From NCBI GenBank assembly GCA_023417065.1, contig JAEZGH010000015.1, forward strand, positions 1 to 26,663: 26,663 nucleotides of DNA. The letters are read 5' to 3'. Each line of letters starts with the position of its first letter. Position 1 is the stretch's first letter. This stretch comes from Bacteroidota bacterium (GTDB lineage: Bacteria; Bacteroidota; Bacteroidia; Cytophagales; Cyclobacteriaceae). Both the position numbers and the translations under genes were made by a program. This document shows, piece after piece, positions 16,316-23,643 of the stretch. Below the pieces are notes generated by a model that did no database searches, had not been told where the DNA came from, and was given only the letters and a program-made list of their open reading frames with translations.

Positions 16316-16599
16316 AATTTTCAACTTCAGTAAACATATTGCCGGGTGGTTTGTATACTATCAGTCGCAATGTCGGCGGGAAAATTGTATGTGAAAGATA
16401 TAAAGGATTTCTGATCAACAATAGCAGATCAATCACCCGACCGGGAAGAGGCAACCGGAACGTTCGTGCCTTCGAAAACGGCAGCGTGAGTTGGAGTTGA
16501 GAGTGACAGTGAGCGTGAGAGAGTTGAGTACCCTGCTCCGTTCGGTGTGTTACTGGTGACCGGCAACCCATTCCGCGCAATCTGTGTATCTGAGAGAAC
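16316..16599. other. Gene-free spacer with two kinds of repeat words
   Basis: These 284 bp lie between the hydrolase stop and the lipoprotein start. GA/GT-rich words of the type GTGAGTTGGAGTTGAGAG occupy 16486-16530. A three-unit ACCGGCA-class run lies at 16550-16570. The lipoprotein promoter should lie near 16330-16380. Confidence 0.45.
16550..16570. repeat. Heptad-period repeat, ACCGGCA class
   Basis: Units TTACTGG, TGACCGG and CAACCCA lie in 7-bp register, 30 bp beyond the hydrolase stop codon. Confidence 0.5.
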
Positions 16600-17502
16600 C
16601 TATTGCTTCAAAACAAAATTCAGAATCCCCTCAGCCACCTCTTCAGGTTCTTCCTCCTGAGGAAAATGACCACTCCGCTCCAGTTTGAGTACCGTTGAAT
16701 TAGCAAAAGCCCTGCTGAACTTCTCCAGATACTTCGGACTGATCGCCGGATCTTTCATCCCCCAGATAAACAATGCAGGCTTATCGGAAATCATCTTACG
16801 CTGTTGCCAAAGTTCTGCGAACCATTCCTGATCATTCAACAATGACTTCGCAAATGCCAACGTTCCGTTTCGCTGAGATTTGTTTTCAAATGGCCTGGTG
16901 TATTGCGTGAGTATGTGCCTCGGAAGTTTGTGGTCACCAAACGACCCTGGCAGAACATACCTTGCGGATAAATTCAGATACCTATAAAGAAATGGCAGCA
17001 ACGGACTCTTGAGCACGCCCTTCAGCTTTTCGAATTCCGGTTCCCCTGCACTACTCCACAGCCACGAGTTCAGAACAACCAGATTCCGGATCTTCTCCGG
17101 ATGTCGGATTGCATAATTCAATGCGATAGGACCGCCAAAATCGTGAACGACAAGCGTGAAATTGTCCAACTGCCTTTCCTGCACAAATCGCTCGAATGTC
17201 CGGCTGTGATTTTGTGTCGAGTAATCGTAGTGCTCCGGCTTGTCAGACAACCCAAAACCGATATGATCTACAGCCACGCACCGAAAGCGAGACTTCAACC
17301 TTTTGATGACATTCCGGAAGTCAAAACTCCATGAAGGCGTACCGTGAACAAAGACAATAGTTTCTCCATTACCTTCATCAATGCAGTGCATGCGATGGCC
17401 ATCGGTGTCAATGTATTTGGATGTGAAAGGATATTCGGATTTGTCCAGCCACTGCGGGGCCTGCCTCAACGCTCCTGTCTGATTCTTCGTTACCATATTC
17501 AT
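16600..17502 (-). CDS. Alpha/beta hydrolase related to haloalkane dehalogenases and epoxide hydrolases
   Basis: The 300-residue product is a full-length alpha/beta-hydrolase. It has the oxyanion HGTPSW loop at 53-58, an aspartate nucleophile in the elbow VVHDFGGPIAL (D121), a probable catalytic acid D251 (IWGMKDPAI) and histidine H279 (SGHFPQEEEP). An aspartate nucleophile points to the dehalogenase/epoxide-hydrolase branch. However, the halide-binding asparagine (HGNP) and the tryptophan after the nucleophile (HDW) of true haloalkane dehalogenases are replaced by T55 and F122, so a dehalogenase name is not justified. It has no signal peptide. The start ATG at 17502 is preferred over a GTG at 17508. 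It lies 51 bp downstream of the Crp/Fnr gene, probably in one transcript. Confidence 0.88.
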   Translation of the reverse strand: MNMVTKNQTGALRQAPQWLDKSEYPFTSKYIDTDGHRMHCIDEGNGETIVFVHGTPSWSFDFRNVIKRLKSRFRCVAVDHIGFGLSDKPEHYDYSTQNHSRTFERFVQERQLDNFTLVVHDFGGPIALNYAIRHPEKIRNLVVLNSWLWSSAGEPEFEKLKGVLKSPLLPFLYRYLNLSARYVLPGSFGDHKLPRHILTQYTRPFENKSQRNGTLAFAKSLLNDQEWFAELWQQRKMISDKPALFIWGMKDPAISPKYLEKFSRAFANSTVLKLERSGHFPQEEEPEEVAEGILNFVLKQ

Positions 17503-17553
17503 AGCCACAAAGGAGCATACGAAAACTGAGAACCATCTTGGTGCAGACCAAGG

Positions 17554-18132
17554 TCAGATCCTCACACTATTAAAAAGTTTGCTGAAGTTCGTGGGATCAA
17601 TCCCCAGATAAGAAGCGATATACTTGTGCGGCACCAGCTGCAGCAAATGGGGACTGCGCTGGCAGAATGCCCTGTAGCGCTCTTCCATTGTCTTTGAGTG
17701 GAGCTCAATATGACGATTGATCATCCCTGCAAGGACAAATTCTGTGATCTTCCTGAACAGACGCTCAAGCTCGCGCGACTCGTCGAACAGTGTCATCAGG
17801 TCGTCATAGGTGATATAGTCCAGCTCACTTGCCGTGAGACAGGTGAGGGAGCACTTTGACGGCACCTGAAACTGGAACGAATCGGGGACGGCACACAACC
17901 CAGGCGGATATGTAAAGGCAATGACGTGTGTCTTTTTTTCAGCATCGAAGAACGACATCTGCACGCCCTTCTTCACAAAATACAGCTCCCGCTGCACCTG
18001 CCCCTGAACGACGATGCGATCACCTTTTTTGAACGTTCTCGTCTTCAGGTTGTCAGTTAATAGCTGATAATCCGATTCGCTTATTTCGTGAAACGTGTTG
18101 AAGAACTCGAAGAGATTGATTTCTGATTTCAC
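17554..18132 (-). CDS. Crp/Fnr family transcriptional regulator
   Basis: The protein has a cyclic-nucleotide-binding-like beta-roll (about residues 20-110, with FKKGDRIVVQGQVQRELYFVKKG). A dimer helix and a C-terminal helix-turn-helix follow (LVPHKYIASYLGIDPTNFSKLF), of the type common in Bacteroidota Crp-like regulators. The usual ligand-binding arginine signature of true Crp is not evident. The start is a real question. No ATG exists in frame; the candidates are GTG at 18132 (192 residues, VKSEINLFEFF) or TTG at 18156. Both lie inside a heptad repeat, so the repeat supplies the start codon. Control of the hydrolase gene 51 bp downstream is likely. Confidence 0.85.
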   Translation of the reverse strand: MKSEINLFEFFNTFHEISESDYQLLTDNLKTRTFKKGDRIVVQGQVQRELYFVKKGVQMSFFDAEKKTHVIAFTYPPGLCAVPDSFQFQVPSKCSLTCLTASELDYITYDDLMTLFDESRELERLFRKITEFVLAGMINRHIELHSKTMEERYRAFCQRSPHLLQLVPHKYIASYLGIDPTNFSKLFNSVRI

Positions 18133-18170
18133 ATTCCTGATTCCAGTGAGGTTCAAATTTCAAGTTTCAA
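18118..18170. repeat. Seven heptads in two blocks, running into the Crp/Fnr gene
   Basis: Four 7-bp units at 18118-18145 (GATTTCT, GATTTCA, then CATTCCT and GATTCCA) are followed by GTGA and three more at 18150-18170 (GGTTCAA, ATTTCAA, GTTTCAA). The first block is of the ATCAGAA class in reverse complement and the second of the GGTTCAA class. The first two units overlap the first codons of the Crp/Fnr gene. Confidence 0.75.
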
Positions 18171-18186
18171 GGCATTAAAAAAAAAC

Positions 18187-18207
18187 ATTTCTGATTCCTG
18201 ATTGACT
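18187..18207. repeat. Heptad-period repeat, ATCAGAA class (reverse)
   Basis: Units ATTTCTG and ATTCCTG followed by ATTGACT in 7-bp register, between the S41 stop (18230) and the Crp/Fnr gene. Confidence 0.55.
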
Positions 18208-18229
18208 TGGTCCGGATTCGCCGAACGCT

Positions 18230-19888
18230 TCACTTTGATTCTTTACTCACATACTCAATCGCCCTTTCCAGCACCTCGTCACGGCCCTCGCGAATACCCG
18301 CTACTGTTCGCTCGACGACGATATCAATCTTTACGCCCTTACGTTGGGTTTCCGTGCCGTCGGGATAAAAAACACCGAGTCCGGAAATTCTGGAGGTTAG
18401 TCCTTGTGGGAATTCAATGACACTCACATTTCCATCTGCGCCCGAAGTCTGACTGCCAATAGTAACCACATCATTCGCTGTCTGCAAGGCCATTATTGTG
18501 AACTCCGCGTGACTTTGCGACTTTGCGTCAACCAGCAACACGATTTTTCCTTTATAACTGGGGCCACCTTTCCGCCCACAAGGCTGCCCTTCAAACCACA
18601 CAAACCTCCCTGGATAATTCAGGTCAGGACGGATGAACCGGGCAAAGTCCATTTCATTAGAACAAACATACGCTGCTATGGCGTACAAGGTACCCTTGGG
18701 ATAATTTCTTATATCAAATATAATTGCCCTAGTGTCATTTAACGATTCCATCATTGCTGCGACATCATCGGTCGTCAGGATTCCCATGTCCACGTATCCA
18801 ATGTTACCTTCAATGATTCTATACTTCACTGTCGGTGTCGGCGGAGAAAACCTGAAATCACGAAAAAGGTAACGCGATATTGTCCTTGTAGTCTTCTGAC
18901 CTTGCCGAATTAACTCAAGTGTAACCGAGTTTGTCTGTCCATTGAACATCGGGTTATACATAGACCGACGCTTGCGAGATTCATTGGATCCTGACAGATA
19001 CTTCTTCATTCTATTGAAAATGGTTTCGACCGCCTGACCATCAGCTGAAACGATCACATCGCCGATCTGCAGATCATTTCTCCCGGCAAGCTCCTCATTG
19101 AAGAATCCTGTTATGACAGCATTGTTGTCGACGACCTCAAAATACACAGGAAGCCAATACTCACCTGAATACCGCCCTGTCAAGTGTGTATTGAACACGC
19201 CATGACTGTCATCAATGCTTACCACCAATTCCTGCATGGCCAGATGAAAGTCCACTTCCGTTCCTGCATCCATAAAACGGGGCACCATTCGAACCAGGAC
19301 TTCATCCCACGGCGTATCCGTCTGATACTTGTAAGGGAAAAAATATTCAACGATATTCCAGTACCGGAATAGTGTAAGTAATCTCATTTCCTCTTTCGAC
19401 CAGTCGAAATCGTTATACGTCACCTCGTTGGTAATCGTTACGTTGCCTGTCCGATCGTTGGCCCTGGCGTAATGCTTTGTCCTGATATGGCGGTTGTGCT
19501 CTATGAATGTCAATTTTTCCGAAAGGTATCGTGTAAAGTTCTTCGCATTCCTTATCCAGTCAAGGTTGAAGTTCCTGTCAAAATAATCAGCTTCGATTCT
19601 CTCACTGCATTTCGCGCATACTTCAACAGGACCTATCCGCTCAAGCCATTCCAGATAGACTTCCGACAATTCCTCCTTAGACTCGACAGGCTTTATTTCC
19701 TCCAGGATTGAAAACAATTCCTCGTCCCAGCTAAACTTACCCGCAGCTACCTGGGGATGATAATATTTGAGGAAGCCCCACACTTTGCAGGTGAGAACCA
19801 TCTTTTCTGATACGGATATGGGAGTCTGACAAAATGATGCAGTCGATGCAATGACTATTGCCAGCAGGTTGAACAGTATATATTTCAT
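18230..19888 (-). CDS. S41 family peptidase, shorter paralogue
   Basis: The 552-residue product has a signal peptide (1-21). Its N-terminal 160 residues keep only the helical start of the first half of the 740-residue paralogue (WGFLKYYHPQ at 37) and then a CxxC pair at C91/C94. The complete S41 unit follows: LFRYWNIVEYFFPYKY at 173, DDSHG at 226, a PDZ-like segment (LQIGDVIVSADGQAV at 273-287), AIIFDIRNYPKG at 388 and LLVDAKSQSHAEF with the probable nucleophile S459. Both paralogues end in a similar tail (GIREGRDEVLERAIE). The ATG at 19888 starts MKYILFNLL; the frame extends 12 codons further. Expected location is the periplasm or outside; the substrate is unknown. Confidence 0.88.
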   Translation of the reverse strand: MKYILFNLLAIVIASTASFCQTPISVSEKMVLTCKVWGFLKYYHPQVAAGKFSWDEELFSILEEIKPVESKEELSEVYLEWLERIGPVEVCAKCSERIEADYFDRNFNLDWIRNAKNFTRYLSEKLTFIEHNRHIRTKHYARANDRTGNVTITNEVTYNDFDWSKEEMRLLTLFRYWNIVEYFFPYKYQTDTPWDEVLVRMVPRFMDAGTEVDFHLAMQELVVSIDDSHGVFNTHLTGRYSGEYWLPVYFEVVDNNAVITGFFNEELAGRNDLQIGDVIVSADGQAVETIFNRMKKYLSGSNESRKRRSMYNPMFNGQTNSVTLELIRQGQKTTRTISRYLFRDFRFSPPTPTVKYRIIEGNIGYVDMGILTTDDVAAMMESLNDTRAIIFDIRNYPKGTLYAIAAYVCSNEMDFARFIRPDLNYPGRFVWFEGQPCGRKGGPSYKGKIVLLVDAKSQSHAEFTIMALQTANDVVTIGSQTSGADGNVSVIEFPQGLTSRISGLGVFYPDGTETQRKGVKIDIVVERTVAGIREGRDEVLERAIEYVSKESK

Positions 19889-19958
19889 TGAGATAACGTT
19901 TGTCGCCATAACTTTGGAGTCCAAAACAGATTCCGAACCCTATACTTTGCAAAACAGC

Positions 19959-19979
19959 AAATCAAATTTCAGAAATCAA
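19959..19979. repeat. Heptad-period repeat, ATCAGAA class
   Basis: AAATCAA, ATTTCAG and AAATCAA lie in 7-bp register in the 266-bp gap upstream of the shorter S41 gene. Confidence 0.5.
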
Positions 19980-20120
19980 CGCTCGCGACAAAACCTTTCC
20001 CTGTTTTTCTTCTACTTCTCATTGTCCAATGTAGTGAATAATATTCACGGCCGGAATCAGGCTCAAAGCATACTGCTTATCTTCTGTATGATCTATGAAA
20101 TCTGTGAGAGAAATAACCAG

Positions 20121-20154
20121 ACCTGCAACAGGAAACCGGCAACCTGCACCTGCC
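20121..20154. repeat. Heptad-period array, ACCGGCA class, ending at a stop codon
   Basis: Units ACCTGCA, ACAGGAA, then ACCGGCA and ACCTGCA lie in exact 7-bp register at 20121-20148, with a partial unit running to the SRPBCC stop codon at 20155. It is immediately 3' of that gene; a GGTTCAA-class array is immediately 5' of it. Confidence 0.75.
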
Positions 20155-20553
20155 TTATTCACTTTCAAGCAACTCTTTAACCTTCTTCAAATCCGCTTCA
20201 ACAAGCTCAGCATCATGATCAAACTCCTCTTCTGTTCGCCCCGGCATCCAGAAGAGCGTGAACGTAAGTTCATTGCCCGTTCCGTTTTCCACGACACGCA
20301 TCGGGTTGTTGACCGCTGATCCGTCTGGCAAGGTCACCAAATGATCCATGATCCCGAATTTGTTCTCTGGCGTGAATCGGATATTGATGTTGCCCAGATC
20401 TGATTCGGCAATCCACGATCCATCCGTTTGCAGCGTTATTGACTCGATAAACGCTACCCACCTCGGAAAGTTCTCCGGGTTCGATGCATACTCATATACG
20501 CGTGATACCGGTCTGTCGATGGATATGCTGATTTGTTTTACAGGATGCGTCAT
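20155..20553 (-). CDS. SRPBCC (START/Bet v1-like) family protein
   Basis: The 132-residue product has the helix-grip pattern: a first strand KQISISIDRPVSRVYEY, the usual N-PENFPRWV segment at about 26-34, a run of strands in the middle, and a long C-terminal helix (EAELVEADLKKVKELLESE type). These small proteins bind hydrophobic ligands in a central cavity; no ligand can be named. It has no signal peptide. It is the last gene of a probable four-gene operon, 55 bp after the AraC gene. That gap is largely filled by a heptad array reaching to 4 bp before its ATG. Confidence 0.85.
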   Translation of the reverse strand: MTHPVKQISISIDRPVSRVYEYASNPENFPRWVAFIESITLQTDGSWIAESDLGNINIRFTPENKFGIMDHLVTLPDGSAVNNPMRVVENGTGNELTFTLFWMPGRTEEEFDHDAELVEADLKKVKELLESE

Positions 20554-20557
20554 GTCA

Positions 20558-20592
20558 GGTTCAAGTTTTAAGGCTCAAAGCTCAAGGTTAAA
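20558..20592. repeat. Five-unit heptad array, GGTTCAA class
   Basis: Five consecutive 7-bp units at 20558-20592 start with GGTTCAA and GTTTTAA, then units of the form (G/A)GCTCAA twice, then GGTTAAA. This is the cleanest example in the window. It begins 4 bp upstream of the SRPBCC start codon. The GT(G/C)AGGTTCAA core also touches the starts of the first S41 gene and the Crp/Fnr gene. Confidence 0.8.
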
Positions 20593-20608
20593 GTGTGCTT
20601 CACATTAA

Positions 20609-21523
20609 TCAATTGAACGACTGGCGAAACTCCAGGGGAGAAAAATTAGTCTTCTCCCGGAACAGCTTGCTGAAAGACTGCGGATGCGAAAAACCTAGTT
20701 CATAGGCAATCTCACTGACAGAAAGAGACGTCGTGCTCAGTCGTTCTTTGGCCAGGTCAATCAGTTTATTCTGAATATGCTGCTGGGTACTTTGCTTCGT
20801 ATGAAGTCGCAACAACGTACCCAGGTAATTCGGCGATACATTCAGTTCTTCCGCAATCATTCCTACGGTTGGCAGTCCCTTCTCGATAGGTATTTCACTG
20901 TTGAACCAGGTCAGCAAAACCTGTTCAAAACGCTCCAGCAATTCATGACTTGACTTTCGCCGCGTTTGGAACTGCCGCTCATAGAATCGCTCTGAATAAA
21001 TCAGCAACATCTCCAATTGCGCGATAATAATCTCCTGACTGAACTTGTCGATGTTTGACTTGTACTCCTTCTCTATGCTATGAAAAGTATCCACAATCGT
21101 CTTTTCTTCCTTGTCGGAAAGAAAAAGCGCCTCATTGACGGCATACTTAAAGAACTCATACGATTTGATCTTTCCCGCCAGTGCAGTACTCCATAGGAAA
21201 TCCGGATGAATCAGCAACAGCCAACCCGTTGGCTCGACAACCACATCCTGGTTGATCTCAATTTTCAGAAACTGCAAGGGCGAAACGAAAGTCAGCACCC
21301 CCGAACTAAAATCGTACTCCTGCTGACCATAGTTGAACTTGGCATTAACGTTCCGTTTTAGTCCAATGGAATAAAAATGCTGAATCCACTTCAATTCATT
21401 TTCATTAACCGGGTAGGCCACTTTACTATAATCAATAAGACTGATCAACGGATGGTCAGGCCCCGGAAGATTGCAGAATGTATGAAAATCTGCGATAGAC
21501 TTGAAGTGAAATACGCTTTCCAT
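20609..21523 (-). CDS. AraC family transcriptional regulator
   Basis: The 304-residue protein has a C-terminal AraC domain at about 215-304. The two helix-turn-helix motifs are around TVGMIAEELNVSPNYLGTLL and SVSEIAYELGFSHPQSFSKLF, ending KTNFSPLEFRQ. The N-terminal part is a probable cupin-like sensor region, as in Bacteroidota AraC proteins that sit beside oxidoreductases. The ATG at 21523 is preferred over a TTG at 21532 and leaves a 5-bp gap after the SnoaL-Atu4866 gene. Its place inside the operon, third of four, suggests autoregulation. Confidence 0.92.
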   Translation of the reverse strand: MESVFHFKSIADFHTFCNLPGPDHPLISLIDYSKVAYPVNENELKWIQHFYSIGLKRNVNAKFNYGQQEYDFSSGVLTFVSPLQFLKIEINQDVVVEPTGWLLLIHPDFLWSTALAGKIKSYEFFKYAVNEALFLSDKEEKTIVDTFHSIEKEYKSNIDKFSQEIIIAQLEMLLIYSERFYERQFQTRRKSSHELLERFEQVLLTWFNSEIPIEKGLPTVGMIAEELNVSPNYLGTLLRLHTKQSTQQHIQNKLIDLAKERLSTTSLSVSEIAYELGFSHPQSFSKLFREKTNFSPLEFRQSFN

Positions 21524-21528
21524 ACTGA

Positions 21529-22251
21529 TCAATTTTCTTCTTTGTACAGCACCATTCCGCCGTGATAGAGGATGCCATCGCGAAATTCGCCGTCTGCGGT
21601 GAACCCTGTGTCATCCTTGTAATCGATGTGGTCTCCCGTAACCTTGTAACTCCCCTGATATGCGCTCTTGCGGTCACCGCGAGCCTCGTCATACCGATTA
21701 CCAGTCAACAATTCATGACGGATGTACCCATCCTTCGTAACCCACGTACCAATATAAGCTTTTGATTCTTCCATTGTGGTTTGCGTATCTTTCTTTAGTT
21801 CGTTTATGAACAATTTTTCCAGCGAACAAAGATCAAGGAATGCTACGGCTTTCGTGATCTTATTGTCCTTCAACTGAAGCTTCCACGCATATTCGTTGGT
21901 GTAAACGCCTCCCGTTGTCGTTGTCGCCCTGCCCTTCCAGTGAAGCCAAACCGTCTCTCCTTCTGCGGCAAGGCTGATCAGCGTGGGATGAATGGGTGTC
22001 GACAGCTTTTCCATGATTGGCTCAACAGCGTTGTCAATGAAATCATTCTTTCCAGAATACGTTCCGGAGAACTTTCCGAATCCGGCTATCGTCCATTCCA
22101 CACGTTCATCAAGGAGATCAAATAAGCTTCCTTCTCCGGATGCCCACCTTTCAAAAGCTTCTTCAACAATCACCTTATTGCTCTTGGTAGCACGCTTTTC
22201 CGCCAGCAAAAACAATGCGCCTGCCGATATGATTATCATTACAGCTTTCAT
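21529..22251 (-). CDS. SnoaL/NTF2-like domain fused to an Atu4866-like domain, with N-terminal hydrophobic segment
   Basis: The 240-residue product has three parts. A hydrophobic N-terminus (2-17) could be a signal peptide or anchor. A SnoaL/ketosteroid-isomerase-like domain at about 25-150 includes EAFERWASGEGSLFDLL and VEWTIAGFG. An Atu4866-type domain at about 165-236 carries the family's near-invariant strings GTWVTKDG, NRYDEARGDRKSAYQG, VTGDHIDY and GGMVLYKE. The domain pair reads through without stop; a methionine at 160 just before the second domain could mark an older fusion point. SnoaL folds bind or isomerise small cyclic molecules; Atu4866 function is unknown. It lies 40 bp after the SDR gene. 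Confidence 0.88.
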   Translation of the reverse strand: MKAVMIIISAGALFLLAEKRATKSNKVIVEEAFERWASGEGSLFDLLDERVEWTIAGFGKFSGTYSGKNDFIDNAVEPIMEKLSTPIHPTLISLAAEGETVWLHWKGRATTTTGGVYTNEYAWKLQLKDNKITKAVAFLDLCSLEKLFINELKKDTQTTMEESKAYIGTWVTKDGYIRHELLTGNRYDEARGDRKSAYQGSYKVTGDHIDYKDDTGFTADGEFRDGILYHGGMVLYKEEN

Positions 22252-22291
22252 TTCCGATAAGTTAATATTTGTCTATTCGGTTCGGTTCTCT

Positions 22292-23170
22292 TTATCCAAC
22301 CTGGCGTTGCATCTCCGGCGCAGGAGTCGATGCAAACGTTGTGGACGTTGCGAGATGTTCATACTCAGCCATCGTCTGACGGATGTGATTGGACTTCTCG
22401 TTTGCGATGGCATACGCGTCTTTGCCGAGAAACAGGTGGACTGGTGGTTTTGAAAGTTCACTTAGCGCAATAAGCACTTCAGCCGCGCGTTCGGGGTCGT
22501 TGGGCTGATGTCCGTTGATCGTCGTGAGATGTGTTGTTTCCGCGGCGCGGGCACTCGCATATGCAGCAATGGGTGCTGCAGCGCGTCGGATTGATCCCTC
22601 GTGCAGAAAGTTGGTCCTGAAGTACCCGGGGTACACCACTGTAACATGCACACCGAAATCCTTCATCTCCGCAGCCAGCCCTTCTGTAAATCCAGCCATG
22701 GCAAACTTTGTTGAACAATAAATACCGAAGCCGGCGAATCCACCTGAATATCCTCCCACTGACGAGATGTTGATAATGTGTCCTGACTGCTGCCCACGAA
22801 GGTATGGGGCGACATTACGGATAATGTTCAACGGACCGAAAACATTCACCGCATAGTTTTCATACGCCTCTGCAGGCGTTACCTCTTCCAATGTACCAAT
22901 CAGTCCATAGCCGGCGTTGTTTACGACCACATCGATCCGACCGAAGTGGCTGACGCATTGTTCGATTGCCGTTTTCGCATCTTCATTGTCGACAACATTC
23001 ACGGCAAGAGGCAGAAACGAATCTGAGGGGTGTCCGATTTCTTTTTCCAGCGACGCCAGATTCCTGGACGTTGCGGCCACGCGATATCCATTGGACAGGA
23101 GTTTCTTAACCAATGCGAGCCCCAGCCCCTTTGAAGTTCCTGTTACAAACCATACTTTCTTTGTATTCAT
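22292..23170 (-). CDS. Short-chain dehydrogenase/reductase (SDR)
   Basis: The 292-residue product is a classical SDR with a Rossmann start. The cofactor motif TGTSKGLG is at 10-17, NNAG at 84-87, a serine in ISSVGG near 136-137, and the catalytic Y151-x3-K155 (YCSTK). An arginine at 36, after the second strand, suggests preference for NADP(H); this is inference. It is the first gene of the operon with the SnoaL-Atu4866 fusion, AraC regulator and SRPBCC protein. That set suggests modification of a small hydrophobic molecule under ligand control. Confidence 0.93.
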   Translation of the reverse strand: MNTKKVWFVTGTSKGLGLALVKKLLSNGYRVAATSRNLASLEKEIGHPSDSFLPLAVNVVDNEDAKTAIEQCVSHFGRIDVVVNNAGYGLIGTLEEVTPAEAYENYAVNVFGPLNIIRNVAPYLRGQQSGHIINISSVGGYSGGFAGFGIYCSTKFAMAGFTEGLAAEMKDFGVHVTVVYPGYFRTNFLHEGSIRRAAAPIAAYASARAAETTHLTTINGHQPNDPERAAEVLIALSELSKPPVHLFLGKDAYAIANEKSNHIRQTMAEYEHLATSTTFASTPAPEMQRQVG

Positions 23171-23343
23171 GTTTCCTGGGTTTTGTTGTTACTTGATACA
23201 ACAAAATTGGCCTGGTGTGAATTGGCAGAGGTAGCTCAATCAATGAATTGCGTAGGAGAATCGTGGATGGATTTCTGGTTTTTGTTTCTGATTGAAGGCA
23301 GCTGGTCATTTCGAAGTGCAGCGCTTCGTGGAGGAAAGGGGCA

Positions 23344-23421
23344 AATTTCAGGTTCACGGTTCCATTCTGACCACGCCTCAACTTGAACCTTGAACCTCCA
23401 GTCTGCCGGCAAGCTGGCAAC
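23344..23421. repeat. Mixed heptad arrays, GGTTCAA class passing into ACCGGCA class
   Basis: Three units at 23344-23364 (AATTTCA, GGTTCAC, then GGTTCCA) are followed, after 15 bp, by six units at 23380-23421 that begin AACTTGA, ACCTTGA and change to GGCAAGC and TGGCAAC. The gradual change from one word class to the other inside one array suggests copying with drift. Confidence 0.65.
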
Positions 23422-23509
23422 TTGTAAGCGCGTATGCCTTATAAAGCGGCAGTTTGGGCTTGAGAGTGGCGCGGTCGATGCCAGTACGTCGTTATTGGAT
23501 CTTATCCTC

Positions 23510-23564
23510 TTTCTCCACTCTTTCTCCACTCTTTCTCCACTCTTCCTTTACTCTTCCCTGACTT
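23510..23564. repeat. Five tandem 11-bp repeats
   Basis: TTTCTCCACTC occurs three times without change at 23510, 23521 and 23532. Two diverged units follow at 23543 and 23554. The period equals that of the unrelated array at 7560-7614. Confidence 0.85.
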
Positions 23565-23643
23565 TCCCGATTATTACCCGCTCGTTTCGGTTTTCCTTCG
23601 TGGGGCATCTGAAGCTGATGAAAAGTTGCAAAAAATATCCGGG

